Below, in pieces: positions 16,826 to 25,894 of a DNA stretch of 64,000 nt; positions within the stretch are counted from its first letter, which is position 1; each line of letters starts with the position of its first letter. The stretch comes from Streptomyces xantholiticus. Lineage in GTDB: Bacteria; Actinomycetota; Actinomycetes; Streptomycetales; Streptomycetaceae. The position numbers and the translations under genes are program-made. A model generated the notes under the pieces. The model did not search any database. It was not told the origin of the DNA and saw only the letters and a program-made list of their open reading frames with translations. Location: contig NZ_BMWB01000001.1 in the NCBI RefSeq assembly GCF_014651015.1, positions 470,137 through 534,136 of the forward strand. Direction: 5' to 3'.

Positions 16826-18148
16826 GTGAGCCTTCGCACCTACCGACAGCCCCGGCCGCTCTCTCCGCTGCGCGAACATCTGCGGGACACCTTCTGGTTC
16901 GCCCCCACCGTGGCGCTCGTTCTCGTCCTCGCGCTGTGGGTGGCGGCCGACGCGCTCGACACGGCGCTGCTGCAGGCTCTGCAGGACAGTCGGGACCACG
17001 ACGCCGTGCGCACGCTGATCTCATGGGCCGAGGACGCCAAGATCATCGTGACCACGATCGCTGCCGCCATGATGACGTTCATCGGTGTCGTGTTCAGCAT
17101 CTCGCTGGTCGCGGTGCAGATGGCGGCGGGCAACTTCAGCCCCCGCATCGTGAGGATCTTCACCCGGAGCCGGATCAGCAAGGCCACGTTCTCGGTGTTC
17201 CTGGCGACGTTCCTGCTCTCGCTGCTGGTGCTGACCTCGTACGACAGCGAGCAGGACCCCGCGAAGGTCGCCTCCGTGCCGCTGGTGCAGAGCGCGCTGA
17301 CACTGCTGCTGGTGGGTCTCAGCCTGCTGCTCTTCATCGCCTATGTGACTCAGACGCTGCAGCTGATGAAGGTCGGGCCCGTGGTGGAGCGGGTGACGAA
17401 GGAGTCGTTCCGGGTGCTGGAGCGGACACCGGTGCAGCTCTCGGACGAGGCGCCGCTGCCGGACGAGGTGGCGACGGTCCTGCACCGCGGTCGGTCGGGC
17501 ACCCTGCGGGACGTTCATGTGGCCCGGCTCGTACGGGCCGCCCGGCGCAAAGACGTGGTGCTGCGGCTCGTTCCGCGGATCGGGGACTTCGTGGTACCGG
17601 GGACGCCGGTGATCGCCGTGCACAGTCGCCGGAACGATGGCCGGAAGGACCTGCCGGTACGGCAGGTACTGCAGTCCTCGGTGTCCGTCGGAGTGGAACG
17701 GACGTTCCATCAGGATCTCGGGTTCGGGCTGCGGCAGCTGTCCGACATCGGTCTGCGGGCGCTGTCGCCGGCCGTGAACGATCCGACCACCGCCGTTCAG
17801 TGCCTCGACCGAATCGTGCAGTTCCTCGCCGCGGCCGCGCACCGGCCTCTGGGCTCCGTGCACCACCGCGACCGCGACGGTGTGGTGCGCCTGATGCAGG
17901 ACGGCCCCGGGTGGGGGGATCTGGTCGACCTGGGATTCACGGAGATCCGGGGCCATGCGGTCGGCGACCCGCAGGTCTCCCGGCGGCTGATGGCCGCGTT
18001 CGACGATCTGCTGCGGTTGGTGCCGGCCGAGCGGCGCGAGCCGCTGGAGAGGCACCGTGCGTTGCTGGTGCAGGCGGTGGAGCGGGGCGTGTCGGAGGCG
18101 GCCGAGCGTGCGTTCGCGCTCACTCCCGACCGCCAGGGCATCGGATGA
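16826..18148 (+). CDS. DUF2254 family membrane protein
   Basis: About 440 residues. The N-terminal half has four clear membrane segments (around FAPTVALVLVLALWVAAD, TTIAAAMMTFIGVVFSISLV, FSVFLATFLLSLLVLTSY and LTLLLVGLSLLLFIAYVT). The cytosolic C-terminal half contains the conserved segments FGLRQLSDIGLRALSPAVND and PTTAVQCLDR, characteristic of DUF2254. GTG at 16826 was taken as start. The frame is open to 16691 but begins next to the tRNA and the extra segment is not protein-like. Function unknown; possibly an ion or stress-related membrane protein. Confidence 0.85.
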   Translation: MSLRTYRQPRPLSPLREHLRDTFWFAPTVALVLVLALWVAADALDTALLQALQDSRDHDAVRTLISWAEDAKIIVTTIAAAMMTFIGVVFSISLVAVQMAAGNFSPRIVRIFTRSRISKATFSVFLATFLLSLLVLTSYDSEQDPAKVASVPLVQSALTLLLVGLSLLLFIAYVTQTLQLMKVGPVVERVTKESFRVLERTPVQLSDEAPLPDEVATVLHRGRSGTLRDVHVARLVRAARRKDVVLRLVPRIGDFVVPGTPVIAVHSRRNDGRKDLPVRQVLQSSVSVGVERTFHQDLGFGLRQLSDIGLRALSPAVNDPTTAVQCLDRIVQFLAAAAHRPLGSVHHRDRDGVVRLMQDGPGWGDLVDLGFTEIRGHAVGDPQVSRRLMAAFDDLLRLVPAERREPLERHRALLVQAVERGVSEAAERAFALTPDRQGIG

Positions 18149-18190
18149 GCGGCCGGCTCGCGCGGACGGTGGCGTGCGCGACGGCAGCAG

Positions 18191-18862
18191 CTACCGCACC
18201 GCGCTCAGTGTCGCGTAGACGACGATGTTGCCCTCGTAGCCGGTCTTGCTGGAGTAGCCGCCGCCGCAGGTGATCACCCTCAGTTCGGCCCGGTCCGAAG
18301 TGCCGTAGACCTTGTCGTCGGGGAACGCCGTCTTGTCGTAGACCTCCACGGCGTCGACGGTGAAGACGGCCGTGCGCCGGTCCTCCCTCACGACCTCGAT
18401 GGTGTCGCCCTTGGTCAGTGCGCCGAGCGGGTAGAAGACAGCGCGGCCGACGGGCGTGTCCACGTGCCCCGCCGCAACGGCGGTCCCCGCCGCGCCGGGA
18501 GCAGTGCCGTCGCCGTACCAGCCGGCCAGGCCGGGTTCGTCGACGGGCGGTGGCCGTAGCGCGCCTTTGCCGTCCAACCCCAGCCGGGTCATGGGGGCAT
18601 TCACCCCGACGGCGGGGATCAGAAGCCGGACGGGATCGGACGGGGGCAGCGGCCGCACAGCAGGGGGCTCGGGCGCGCCGCGGGAAGCGGGCTGTGCGGA
18701 GGAGGACCAGGCCTGAGCGGGTGAGGGCTGAGGTGGGTACTCGTCACGCACCGCGTTGACCACCAGCACCGTTCCCGCGAACAGGGCACAGGCGAGCACC
18801 TTGAGCGAGGGGACGCAGGGCTGCGGCTCGTCAGTGGTGCTGGTCCGGTGGCCGTTGCGCAT
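18191..18862 (-). CDS. Class F sortase
   Basis: 223 residues: short cytoplasmic N-terminus, one membrane anchor (about 20-37), a proline/serine-rich linker and a sortase barrel (80-220). His133 (AAGHVDT) and Cys199 (VITCGGG) are the catalytic pair. I see no arginine between Cys199 and the terminal strand NIVVYA where the catalytic Arg is normally placed; Lys205 lies there instead. It is adjacent to a small secreted protein transcribed the same way, probably its functional partner. ATG 18862 was chosen because the hydrophobic anchor follows soon after. Confidence 0.88.
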   Translation of the reverse strand: MRNGHRTSTTDEPQPCVPSLKVLACALFAGTVLVVNAVRDEYPPQPSPAQAWSSSAQPASRGAPEPPAVRPLPPSDPVRLLIPAVGVNAPMTRLGLDGKGALRPPPVDEPGLAGWYGDGTAPGAAGTAVAAGHVDTPVGRAVFYPLGALTKGDTIEVVREDRRTAVFTVDAVEVYDKTAFPDDKVYGTSDRAELRVITCGGGYSSKTGYEGNIVVYATLSAVR

Positions 18863-18951
18863 GGGGCCTGCCTTTGCTCGGCAGCGGGTGGGGCGACCCT
18901 CCACGCCCCCGGCACCTGTGCGGTGGCCGGGGGCGGCGGGGAGGACGACGG

Positions 18952-19437
18952 TCAGATCCGCACGCTGCCGGCACGGCGGCGCATCCTGGCCACCGAGCCG
19001 ACGGCGGCTCCGGTGAGCAGCACACCGCCGAGCGCAAGCTGGGCGGCCTTGCCGTCGGCGGCACCGAAGCCGGCATCGACGGAGCCGCTGGGGCGATCGG
19101 CGATCTCGTACGTACCGGTGACCTTGGTCCGCGGGGGGCACTTCAGGGTGACCGTGTCGCTGCCGGACCCGCCGTCCTCAGGGATCTTGAACTCGCCCAC
19201 CAGCTCGCCCTTGTCACCCTCGAAGAGGTGGAACTGCCCGCCCGCCTCCGACTCGCCCTTGCCGTAGGTCTCCTTGCCGCAGGCGGTGGTACTGACGGTG
19301 ACCGTGCTGCCCGGGGATGCGTTTCGCGGGCTGATACTGATGTCCCCCTCACCTTCAGCGGCCGAAGCGGCCGGGGCGGAGAGTGCGAGGGCGCCGATGA
19401 CCAGGGCGACCTTGAGACCGGCACGTGCGATGAGCAT
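18952..19437 (-). CDS. Secreted/membrane-anchored protein preceding class F sortase
   Basis: 161 residues: Sec signal peptide (1-27, ending ASAAEG), an extracellular beta-rich domain with two cysteines (TACGKETYG and VTLKCPPRTKV), then a Gly/Ala-rich stretch, a membrane helix (AQLALGGVLLTGAAVG) and a basic tail (RMRRRAG). That tail resembles a cell-wall sorting signal, but I see no LPxTG-like motif before the helix. The upstream position relative to the sortase gene (89-nt gap) suggests co-expression. Role unknown. Confidence 0.8.
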   Translation of the reverse strand: MLIARAGLKVALVIGALALSAPAASAAEGEGDISISPRNASPGSTVTVSTTACGKETYGKGESEAGGQFHLFEGDKGELVGEFKIPEDGGSGSDTVTLKCPPRTKVTGTYEIADRPSGSVDAGFGAADGKAAQLALGGVLLTGAAVGSVARMRRRAGSVRI

Positions 19438-19694
19438 GTCTTCCTCCAATGGAGCAGTGTCCGGCCTGTCTGCGCGGCGCCTCTCTTGTGCTCCGGACAC
19501 GAGGCAACCGACAGTCCGTGATCACCGCAATTCGAGGTGCCGCCCGATCTGTCACCCAGTCAGATGCAGGATCCGCTCCCCCCTCGACGTCACCGCAGGT
19601 CGCCGCCGTGGATGCCCCGCGGCGACTTGCGGCGATGCGGAGCGTGCGAACGGAGTAAGACCGCTCCGGACTCCGCTGAAAGACTGTCAGGCGT

Positions 19695-20285
19695 TCAGGG
19701 GCACTCCGGGAAGTTGCCCGGCAGCCGCTCCCCCGCCCATCCTTCCGTCACGACCCGCACCAGCAGCTCGCCTCCGACGAACGCGCCGCGCCATGAGGCG
19801 CCGTGCCCGCCGAAGGGCGCGCCGCGGTCGCCGCGTGAACGGGGGTGGCCCTGACCGGACTTGAAGGCCCGGATCTGCGGGGCGAGGCGTTCGAAGGTCG
19901 CCGGGTCGCCCGTGGAGAGTGTCGCGACGAGCGCGCCGCCCGAGGCGTTCATCGCAGCGGGCAGCTCCGCCTCCGTGCCGACGAGGACGATCGTGTCGAC
20001 CGCGCGGAAGGCTTCGGTGTGGTGCAGCGGGGAGGACGGCGCCGGGCCCGGAGGGTGACCCGGGGGAGGTAGGTGGAGGTGTCCTGACCGGGCAGGAAGC
20101 GACCGTCGGTCAGCGATCCCCGGTGAGAGGTACGGCTCCGCGCTCGATCGCCTCCGCCGCGTGATCGGCCGGCCCCTTCGCCTTCGCCGCGTTGATGAGA
20201 GGCCCGAAGTCGAGGACGGAGCGGCGGGTCGTCGGGGTGCCCGACGGCGAGGGGCGGCCGGTGTGGATTCCTCCACCCGCCGGGG
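19695..20285 (-). pseudogene. Aldehyde dehydrogenase (PaaN/PaaZ-like) C-terminal pseudogene
   Basis: Minus-strand fragments in different frames reconstruct the C-terminal half of an aldehyde dehydrogenase: DFGPLINAAKAKGPADHAAE, then (shift) LTDGRFLPGQDTSTYLPRV, then (shift) APSSPLHHTEAFRAVDTIVL and GDRGAPFGGHGASWRGAFVG. At least two frameshifts (near 20115 and 20045) and a missing N-terminal half make it non-functional. It lies isolated between the sortase pair and the phosphatase gene. Confidence 0.75.
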
Positions 20286-20423
20286 CGGCCGCGGAAGGGC
20301 CGGATCAGGCCAATCCGAGGCCGATCAGCCGGGACATGGGCTGAGCCTGCGTTCCGTCAGGGCCACGGGTGGCGCGGCGGCCGGGGGACCGGCCACCGCG
20401 CCACCCGCGCTTACGGGCTCCGC

Positions 20424-21050
20424 CTAGGACAACTGGCCGTCGTAGTCGGGGAGTTTGAACGTCCGCTCGGCGTGGCCGCCGACCAGATCGGTCGTGTTGT
20501 TGCCGATGTTGGCGATGATCGTGTAGCCCTTGGCCTCGATCTCGGCGCGCTTCTCGGTCTTGTAGGCGCTGACCTCGTCGAAGAGGTCGGGCAGGTCGCG
20601 CACGTACAGGCCGTCGACCGGGTAGCCGGTCTTCTTCAGGTTCCAGTCGGTGAGGGAGTGGATGATGCCGGGGCGCGCGGTGACGAAGAAGACGGCGACG
20701 CCGCGGGAGTCGGCGTAGCGGGCGAGGTCGCGCATCTGGGCGATGGCCGGGGTGGGCAGCTCCCAGAACGGGTGGAAGTGCGTCTCCAGCGAGGTGTTGT
20801 CGATGTCGAGGACGATCGCCTGCTTCTCTCCGGACGGGTCGGCCGTGCGCTGTTCGATGTAGGGGCGGGCCTCGGCGACGACGGCGGCGACGTCGCGCAG
20901 CCAGGTGTAGTAGTCGACGCTCTGCGTCCGTACGGCGGTTGTCGTCGTGGCCGCGGTGTCCGCGTGGGCGGTGGCGACAGGCAGGGCTGCGACGAAGGTC
21001 AGGGCGGCGGCGGTCGCGGTGGTACGGACCGTCCAAATGCGTGCATGCAT
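20424..21050 (-). CDS. Exported HAD-superfamily acid phosphatase
   Basis: 208 residues with a Sec-type signal peptide (1-30, ending ATAHA). The HAD motif I, VLDIDNTS, places the nucleophile at Asp82 and the general acid at Asp84. FFVTARP (motif II) and the late motif TIIANIGNN follow. It belongs to the class B-like/plant acid-phosphatase branch of HAD enzymes that remove phosphate from exported substrates. It lies downstream of the Tat-exported TIM-barrel gene on the same strand, with a 14-bp palindrome upstream. Substrate unknown. Confidence 0.87.
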   Translation of the reverse strand: MHARIWTVRTTATAAALTFVAALPVATAHADTAATTTTAVRTQSVDYYTWLRDVAAVVAEARPYIEQRTADPSGEKQAIVLDIDNTSLETHFHPFWELPTPAIAQMRDLARYADSRGVAVFFVTARPGIIHSLTDWNLKKTGYPVDGLYVRDLPDLFDEVSAYKTEKRAEIEAKGYTIIANIGNNTTDLVGGHAERTFKLPDYDGQLS

Positions 21051-21158
21051 GGGGGGTTCTCCTGGGTGTGGAGGCGGCTCAGGGAGCCCGTTCGGCCATG
21101 ATCGACCCAACGGGTTGACATGCTCGCGCTTCATGATGGACGGAAGGCGACGTTCTTA

Positions 21159-21172
21159 CTACCGGCCGGTAG
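21159..21172. promoter_or_regulatory. Perfect 14-bp palindrome upstream of phosphatase gene (TetR-type operator?)
   Basis: CTACCGGCCGGTAG is a perfect palindrome 109 bp upstream of the HAD phosphatase start and 77 bp past the stop of the preceding gene. Such short GC-centred palindromes with TACCGG half sites are common TetR-family operators. No TetR gene is nearby, so the regulator would act from elsewhere. Confidence 0.4.
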
Positions 21173-21248
21173 CGCCTTTTGTTCTCCGGGTCGGCGGACG
21201 GGCGGCCGGCCCGGTGGACCCCGGACCACCGGGAGGGCCGCTGCCGGG

Positions 21249-22412
21249 TCAACGGCGGGCGCGCAGGGCCGCGAGGTTGTCGTAGCTCTCCCGGGCGACC
21301 TCGAGGGACTGCCCAGGAACCGTGGAGCTGGGCGCGCCGTCGTGCTCGATCATCGGGTTGTGGTAGTTCTTCGCACCCACCCGCCTGAAGAACGTCCCGT
21401 AGTCGATGTCGCCCTCGCCGAACGTCACCATGTCGTAGCCCTGCCCGTTCTGGGTGTTGACCGTGCCGTCCTTGGCGTGGAACAGCGGATAGCGCATGTT
21501 GTGACGGGCCACCAGGCCCGCCGGGTCGAAGACCCGCTCCCGTGTGGAGCCGTCGTGTGCGGTGTACGTGTGGAACTTGTACTGGGCCACGTGCGCCCAG
21601 TAGATGTCCATCTCCAGCCGGACGACGCTCGGGTCGGTCGCCTCGAGGAAGTACTCCAGCTTGCGGATGCCGGAGCTGCGGGTCGGCCGGCCCTGGGCGT
21701 CGAGCGGGCCGCCGTCGAGCAGGAACCCGTACGCCGAGTCGTGGTTGTGGGTGTAGAGCTTGATGCCCTCGCGCCGGGCGATCGCTCCGAGCGTGTTCCA
21801 CTTCTCGGCCGCGACGTCCCAGTCGGCCCGGTAGGAGCTGCCGGTGGGGTCGCCACCGGTGCCCATGTGGGGCATGCCGAGGATGTTGGCAATCTCCAGA
21901 TGGCGCTTGAAATTGTCGAGGTCAAAGGGGGTCAGCGGCCAGGAGCCCGGGATGAAGCCGTGGTTGCCCTGCGCCCGCAGCCCGTACTCGTCCAGCCAGG
22001 ACCGCAGGAGCTTCGCACCCTCGACGCTCTCCAGGTTCGCGCCACCCGGGGCATTCGCGTGCTGGCGGTATCCGGCGAACTCCACCTGCTGGTAGCCGTA
22101 GCGGGACAGCTGCTTGAAGACCTCGCGGAAACCGGACGGCAGATCGGTGGACAGCGGGTCACGACCCGTCGCGTCACGGACGGTGTAGAGGATCAGCCCC
22201 CGCTTGTGCGGTGGAACCAGGGCGGAACGGCCGTCGTCATGGCCTCTGTCGTCCGGCCCGCTCTGGGCCATGGCCGGTGGGGCACCGAAGACCGGGGCGG
22301 CGATCGCCGCCGCGGCGGCAGCCGTGCAGGTGCTGAGGAAACGACGGCGGCTTACGCCGAGCGAACGGCGCAGCGAGTCGTCGGCGGCGGGCTCTTCGAG
22401 ATACGCGGTCAC
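21249..22412 (-). CDS. Tat-exported TIM-barrel sugar phosphate isomerase/epimerase-like protein
   Basis: 387 residues from GTG 22412. GAGAGG sits 8 nt upstream of that start, and an 18-nt longer start at 22430 would consume this ribosome binding site. A twin-arginine signal (SRRRFLSTCTAAAAAAIAAP) is followed by an AP-endonuclease-2/xylose-isomerase-like barrel (GLILYTVRDA, YGYQQVEFAGY, NHGFIPGSWPLTPF, HNHDSAYGF, RLEMDIYWAHV, LFHAKDG). The residue set of Glu, Asp and His ligands for a divalent metal is present. It follows the ebo-like operon after 66 nt and may be its exported partner. Confidence 0.85.
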   Translation of the reverse strand: MTAYLEEPAADDSLRRSLGVSRRRFLSTCTAAAAAAIAAPVFGAPPAMAQSGPDDRGHDDGRSALVPPHKRGLILYTVRDATGRDPLSTDLPSGFREVFKQLSRYGYQQVEFAGYRQHANAPGGANLESVEGAKLLRSWLDEYGLRAQGNHGFIPGSWPLTPFDLDNFKRHLEIANILGMPHMGTGGDPTGSSYRADWDVAAEKWNTLGAIARREGIKLYTHNHDSAYGFLLDGGPLDAQGRPTRSSGIRKLEYFLEATDPSVVRLEMDIYWAHVAQYKFHTYTAHDGSTRERVFDPAGLVARHNMRYPLFHAKDGTVNTQNGQGYDMVTFGEGDIDYGTFFRRVGAKNYHNPMIEHDGAPSSTVPGQSLEVARESYDNLAALRARR

Positions 22413-22478
22413 GGTGATTGCCTCTCTCACTTCGATTGAACACTTCTGCCGGGTGCGCTGCCTTCTCGGGATGGGTCC

Positions 22479-23867
22479 CTACCGGTCGAGGCCGGCCAGC
22501 CTGAGCAGCAGGGACTTCACTTCGGTGGCCTCGACGCGGCCCGACACGGCGCGGGGGGTGGAGCACAGGACGAGCGGGCCTTCTTCGTCGCTCGCGGGGA
22601 GGCGGCCGTGGCTGCCGCGGATCGGTGAGGGGTCCAGCGGCACGACCGCGAGGCGGTAGCGCATGCCGAGTTTCTTGCGTGCCACGGCCGCTGCGGCTTT
22701 GAGGCGCACATAGGGGTCGTGCGGGTCCATGAACAGCTCGACCGGGTCGTAGCCGGGTTTGCGGTGGATCTCGACGAGCTGCGCGAAGTCGGGGGCGCGG
22801 GCGTCGTCGAGCCAGTAGTAGTACGTGAACCATGCGTCCGGTTCGGCGATCGCCACCAGCTCCCCGGCGCGGGGGTGGTCGAGCCCGTGGTCCTTCTTGC
22901 CCTCGTCGCCGAGGAGTTCGTCGAGACCGGGCAGACCGGCCAGTGCCTCGCGGGTGGCGTCGAGGTCCTCCGGCCGGCGCACATAGACGTGGGCCAGCTG
23001 GTGGTCGGCCACGGCGAAGGCGCGGGAGGCCATCGGGTCGAGGTACTCCATGCCGTCCTGGGTGTGGACCTCGAGAAGACCGGCCCGCCGCAGCGCGCGG
23101 TTGATGTCGACCGGTCGGCTCACCCGGGTGATGCCGTACTCGGACAGGGCGACGACCGTGCGGCCCTCCTGCCGGGCGTCGTCCAGCAGCGGGCCGACGA
23201 CGGCGTCGAGGTCGGCTGCGGCGCGGTGGGAGCGGGGATCGTCGGGGCCGTAGCGCTGGAGATCGTAGTCGAGGTGCGGCAGATAGCAGAGGGTCAGGTC
23301 GGGCCGGCGGGTGCGCATGATGTGCCGGGTGGCGTCGGCGATCCACGTGCTGGAGACGATGCCGGCGCCCGGTCCCCAGAAGTGGAAGAGCGGGAAGGTG
23401 CCGAACCTCTCGGTCAGTTCGTCGTGCAGGGCCGGCGGGCGGGTGTAGCAGTCGGGTTCCTTGCGGCCGTCGGCGTAGTACACCGGCCGGGGGGTGACGG
23501 TGATGTCGGTGTCGGCGCCCATCGCGTACCACCAGCAGATGTTGGCGACGGTGTAGCCGGGGTGGGCACGGCGGGCCGCGTCCCAGATCTTGTCACCGGA
23601 CACCAGGCCGTTGTGCTGCCGCCACAGCAGTACGTCACCCAGCTCGCGGAAGTACCAGCCATTGGCGACGATGCCGTGCTCGGCCGGGAGGGCGCCGGTG
23701 AGGAAGGTGGACTGGGCGGCACAGGTGACGGCCGGCAGCACGGTGGAGAGGTTCGCCTGGGAGCCGGCCGCGGCGAACGCCTTGAGGCGGGGCATGTGGT
23801 CGAGGAGCCGGGGGGTGAGACCGACGACGTCCAGGACCAGAAGAGGGGTGGGGCGCTTGTCGCTCAT
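22479..23867 (-). CDS. Alkaline-phosphatase-superfamily phosphodiesterase (nucleotide pyrophosphatase type), EboF position
   Basis: 462 residues. It begins LLVLDVVGLTPRLL and carries the nucleophile region VTCAAQSTFLTGALPAEHGI of nucleotide pyrophosphatases/phosphodiesterases. The motifs PHLDYDLQRYGPDDPR and ALSEYGIT supply metal-binding Asp/His/Glu residues. No signal peptide is visible, so it is probably cytosolic. Its ATG overlaps the stop of the preceding gene (ATGA), marking translational coupling. Position and type match the phosphatase-superfamily member of ebo clusters. Confidence 0.85.
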   Translation of the reverse strand: MSDKRPTPLLVLDVVGLTPRLLDHMPRLKAFAAAGSQANLSTVLPAVTCAAQSTFLTGALPAEHGIVANGWYFRELGDVLLWRQHNGLVSGDKIWDAARRAHPGYTVANICWWYAMGADTDITVTPRPVYYADGRKEPDCYTRPPALHDELTERFGTFPLFHFWGPGAGIVSSTWIADATRHIMRTRRPDLTLCYLPHLDYDLQRYGPDDPRSHRAAADLDAVVGPLLDDARQEGRTVVALSEYGITRVSRPVDINRALRRAGLLEVHTQDGMEYLDPMASRAFAVADHQLAHVYVRRPEDLDATREALAGLPGLDELLGDEGKKDHGLDHPRAGELVAIAEPDAWFTYYYWLDDARAPDFAQLVEIHRKPGYDPVELFMDPHDPYVRLKAAAAVARKKLGMRYRLAVVPLDPSPIRGSHGRLPASDEEGPLVLCSTPRAVSGRVEATEVKSLLLRLAGLDR

Positions 23868-25033
23868 GGCAGTTCCTTCAGGCCGAGGTCCGTCAGCAGG
23901 TCGCGGGCGAGGGTGAGTTCGGCGGCGATCCCGTCGGCGAGCTGGGTCCTGGTCCGGGGGCGCAGCTCGGCGGGAAGGGCCTGCCAGGTGTAGGTCTCGA
24001 CCTCGAGGTGGCGGGTGCGGGGTTCGGGGACGCCCACGAGCCGGGTCAGGGTGTCCTGGAGGACGGGAAGGGTGGAGGTGAGCGGTGCGGCGGGCGGGGC
24101 GTGCAGGGGGACGTGGAAGTGGGCCCGCCACGGCCCGCCGTCGGGCAGCGTGTCACCGGCCACGGCCTGGCCCAGGTCGTCAGTGCCGCGCAGTCCGGCG
24201 GCCGTGAGGGTGCGGGTCTGGTGCAGGAAACGGGGCTCGGCGAAGGCGGCGAGCGCGTCGCGCACCTCCGGCAGGTGAGGGTGCTCGGCGTGCAGGGCTG
24301 CGGACAGCTGTGCCTTGGGGACACCGATGTCCGCCGCCGCGAGTGCGGCGAGCGCCGTCTCGGGATCCTCGAAGGAGGTGGCGAGATGGCAGGTGTCGAT
24401 GCAGATGCCGATGCGGTCGCCCGGAACCTCCATGAGCGGTCCGATCGCGTCGGCGGTGGTCTCCACCGTGCAGCCCGGTTCCGGTTCGAGGGCGACGCGG
24501 ATCGACTTGCCGGTGAGATCCTCGAGCGCGTCGAGCCGCTCGGCGAGGGTGCTCAACGCGGCAGAGGCGGCGGCCGCGGCGTGCTCGTCGAAGTCGGTGC
24601 GCCAGGCGAGCGGGAGGGTGGAGATGGTGCCCTCGGCGACGTCGTCGGGCAGCAGGGCCGCGAGGAGCCGCGCCAGGTCGGTGGTGTGGGCGAGACGTTC
24701 GGCGTCCGCCCAGTCCGGCTTGTAGACGCGGTACTTGACCTCCTCCGCGCCGAAGCCCTCGTAGGGGAAGCCGTTGAGCGTGACGACTTCGAGGCCGCGC
24801 CGCTCCAGCTCCGCCCGCAGCCCCCGCAGCGAGGCCGGATCGGTGATCAGGGCGTGGACGGCGTCCTTGGCGAGCCACAGCCCGATGCCGAGGCGGTCGC
24901 GGCCCAGGCGTTTGCGTACCGGCTCGCAGTGGTCACGGAGCTGGGTGAGGACGCCGTCGAGAGTCTCGGCGGGGTGGACATTCGTGCAGTAGGAGAGGTG
25001 GACGGTGGAGCCGCCGGGGTGACGGAAGCGCAT
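23864..25033 (-). CDS. eboE: EboE-like metabolite traffic protein (xylose-isomerase-like TIM barrel)
   Basis: 389 residues. Start motif HLSYCTNVHPAETLDGVL and the segments VVTLNGFPYEGF, VALEPEPGCTVETT, GICIDTCHLATSFE and FHVPLHAP are characteristic of EboE. The barrel keeps Glu/Asp/His metal-type residues. It lies 12 nt after the TatD-like gene and overlaps the next gene by 4 nt. In cyanobacteria the ebo genes are reported to help deliver scytonemin precursors to the periplasm. The equivalent cargo here is unknown. Confidence 0.82.
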   Translation of the reverse strand: MRFRHPGGSTVHLSYCTNVHPAETLDGVLTQLRDHCEPVRKRLGRDRLGIGLWLAKDAVHALITDPASLRGLRAELERRGLEVVTLNGFPYEGFGAEEVKYRVYKPDWADAERLAHTTDLARLLAALLPDDVAEGTISTLPLAWRTDFDEHAAAAASAALSTLAERLDALEDLTGKSIRVALEPEPGCTVETTADAIGPLMEVPGDRIGICIDTCHLATSFEDPETALAALAAADIGVPKAQLSAALHAEHPHLPEVRDALAAFAEPRFLHQTRTLTAAGLRGTDDLGQAVAGDTLPDGGPWRAHFHVPLHAPPAAPLTSTLPVLQDTLTRLVGVPEPRTRHLEVETYTWQALPAELRPRTRTQLADGIAAELTLARDLLTDLGLKELP

Positions 25034-25045
25034 CCGTGGCTCCTC

Positions 25046-25894
25046 TCATTCCCCGCTGCGCAGGACGGAGTTGCCCTCGTGGAGGCTCTCCGGCTTCGGG
25101 ACGTCGAGCTGGAGACGGCCGCTGAGTCCGTAGAAGGAGACCGGGTTGCGCCACAGGACCTGGTCGACGTCGTCCTCCGTGAAGCCGGCCGCCAGCATCG
25201 CGTCGCCGACCTTGCGGGTCTTGAGCGGGTCGCTTCTGCCCCAGTCGGCGGCCGAGTTGACGAGAACCTTCTCCGTGCCGTAGGTCCGCAGGATCCTCAC
25301 CATGCGGTCCTCGTCCATCTTGGTGTCCGGGTAGATGGAGAAGCCGAGCCAGCAGCCGCTGTCGATGGCGTGCTTCACGGTCGTCTCGTTGAGGTGGTCG
25401 AGCAGCACCCGTTCCATGGACAGGTTCGACTCGCGGACCACGTCGACGGTGCGGCGCAGCCCGGCCCGCTTGTCACGATGGGGCGTGTGGACGAGGGCGG
25501 GCAGGCCGTGGTCGGCGGCGAGCTGCAGCTGCGCGGCGAGCGCGGTGTCCTCCGCGGGCGTCATGGAGTCGTAGCCGATCTCGCCGACGGCGACGACCGA
25601 GTCCTTGACGAGGTAGCGGGGCAGCGCGTCCAGGACGGGTGTGCAGCGGGGGTCGTTCGCCTCCTTCGGGTTGAGCGCGACGGTGCAGTGGTGGGCTATC
25701 CCGTACTGGGCGGCTCGGAACGGCTCCCAGCCGAGCAACGCGTCGAAGTAGTCGAAGAAACTGGCCGGTGAGGTGCGGGGCTGGCCGAGCCAGAAGGACG
25801 GTTCGACGAGGGCGCGCACCCCGGCGGCGTACATCGCCTCGTAGTCGTCGGTGGTGCGGGAGGTCATGTGGACGTGGGGGTCGAAGATACGCAT
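25046..25894 (-). CDS. eboB: TatD-family metal-dependent hydrolase (EboB-like)
   Basis: 282 residues from ATG 25894, which overlaps the TGA of the preceding eboA-like gene by one base. TIM-barrel amidohydrolase of the TatD type: HVHMTSRTTDDY (first metal pair), VGEIGYD (Glu), LVHTPH (His), LDHLNE (His) and NSAADWG (Asp). EboB proteins belong to this family. A GTG three bases earlier (25897) is an alternative start. Part of a coupled gene chain; substrate unknown. Confidence 0.85.
   Translation of the reverse strand: MRIFDPHVHMTSRTTDDYEAMYAAGVRALVEPSFWLGQPRTSPASFFDYFDALLGWEPFRAAQYGIAHHCTVALNPKEANDPRCTPVLDALPRYLVKDSVVAVGEIGYDSMTPAEDTALAAQLQLAADHGLPALVHTPHRDKRAGLRRTVDVVRESNLSMERVLLDHLNETTVKHAIDSGCWLGFSIYPDTKMDEDRMVRILRTYGTEKVLVNSAADWGRSDPLKTRKVGDAMLAAGFTEDDVDQVLWRNPVSFYGLSGRLQLDVPKPESLHEGNSVLRSGE

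Noticed and set aside
24008..25771. Long open frame antisense to the EboE/TatD-like genes
   Set aside because: No recognisable motifs, composition is Gly/Val/Arg-biased, and the opposite strand carries convincing overlapping genes.
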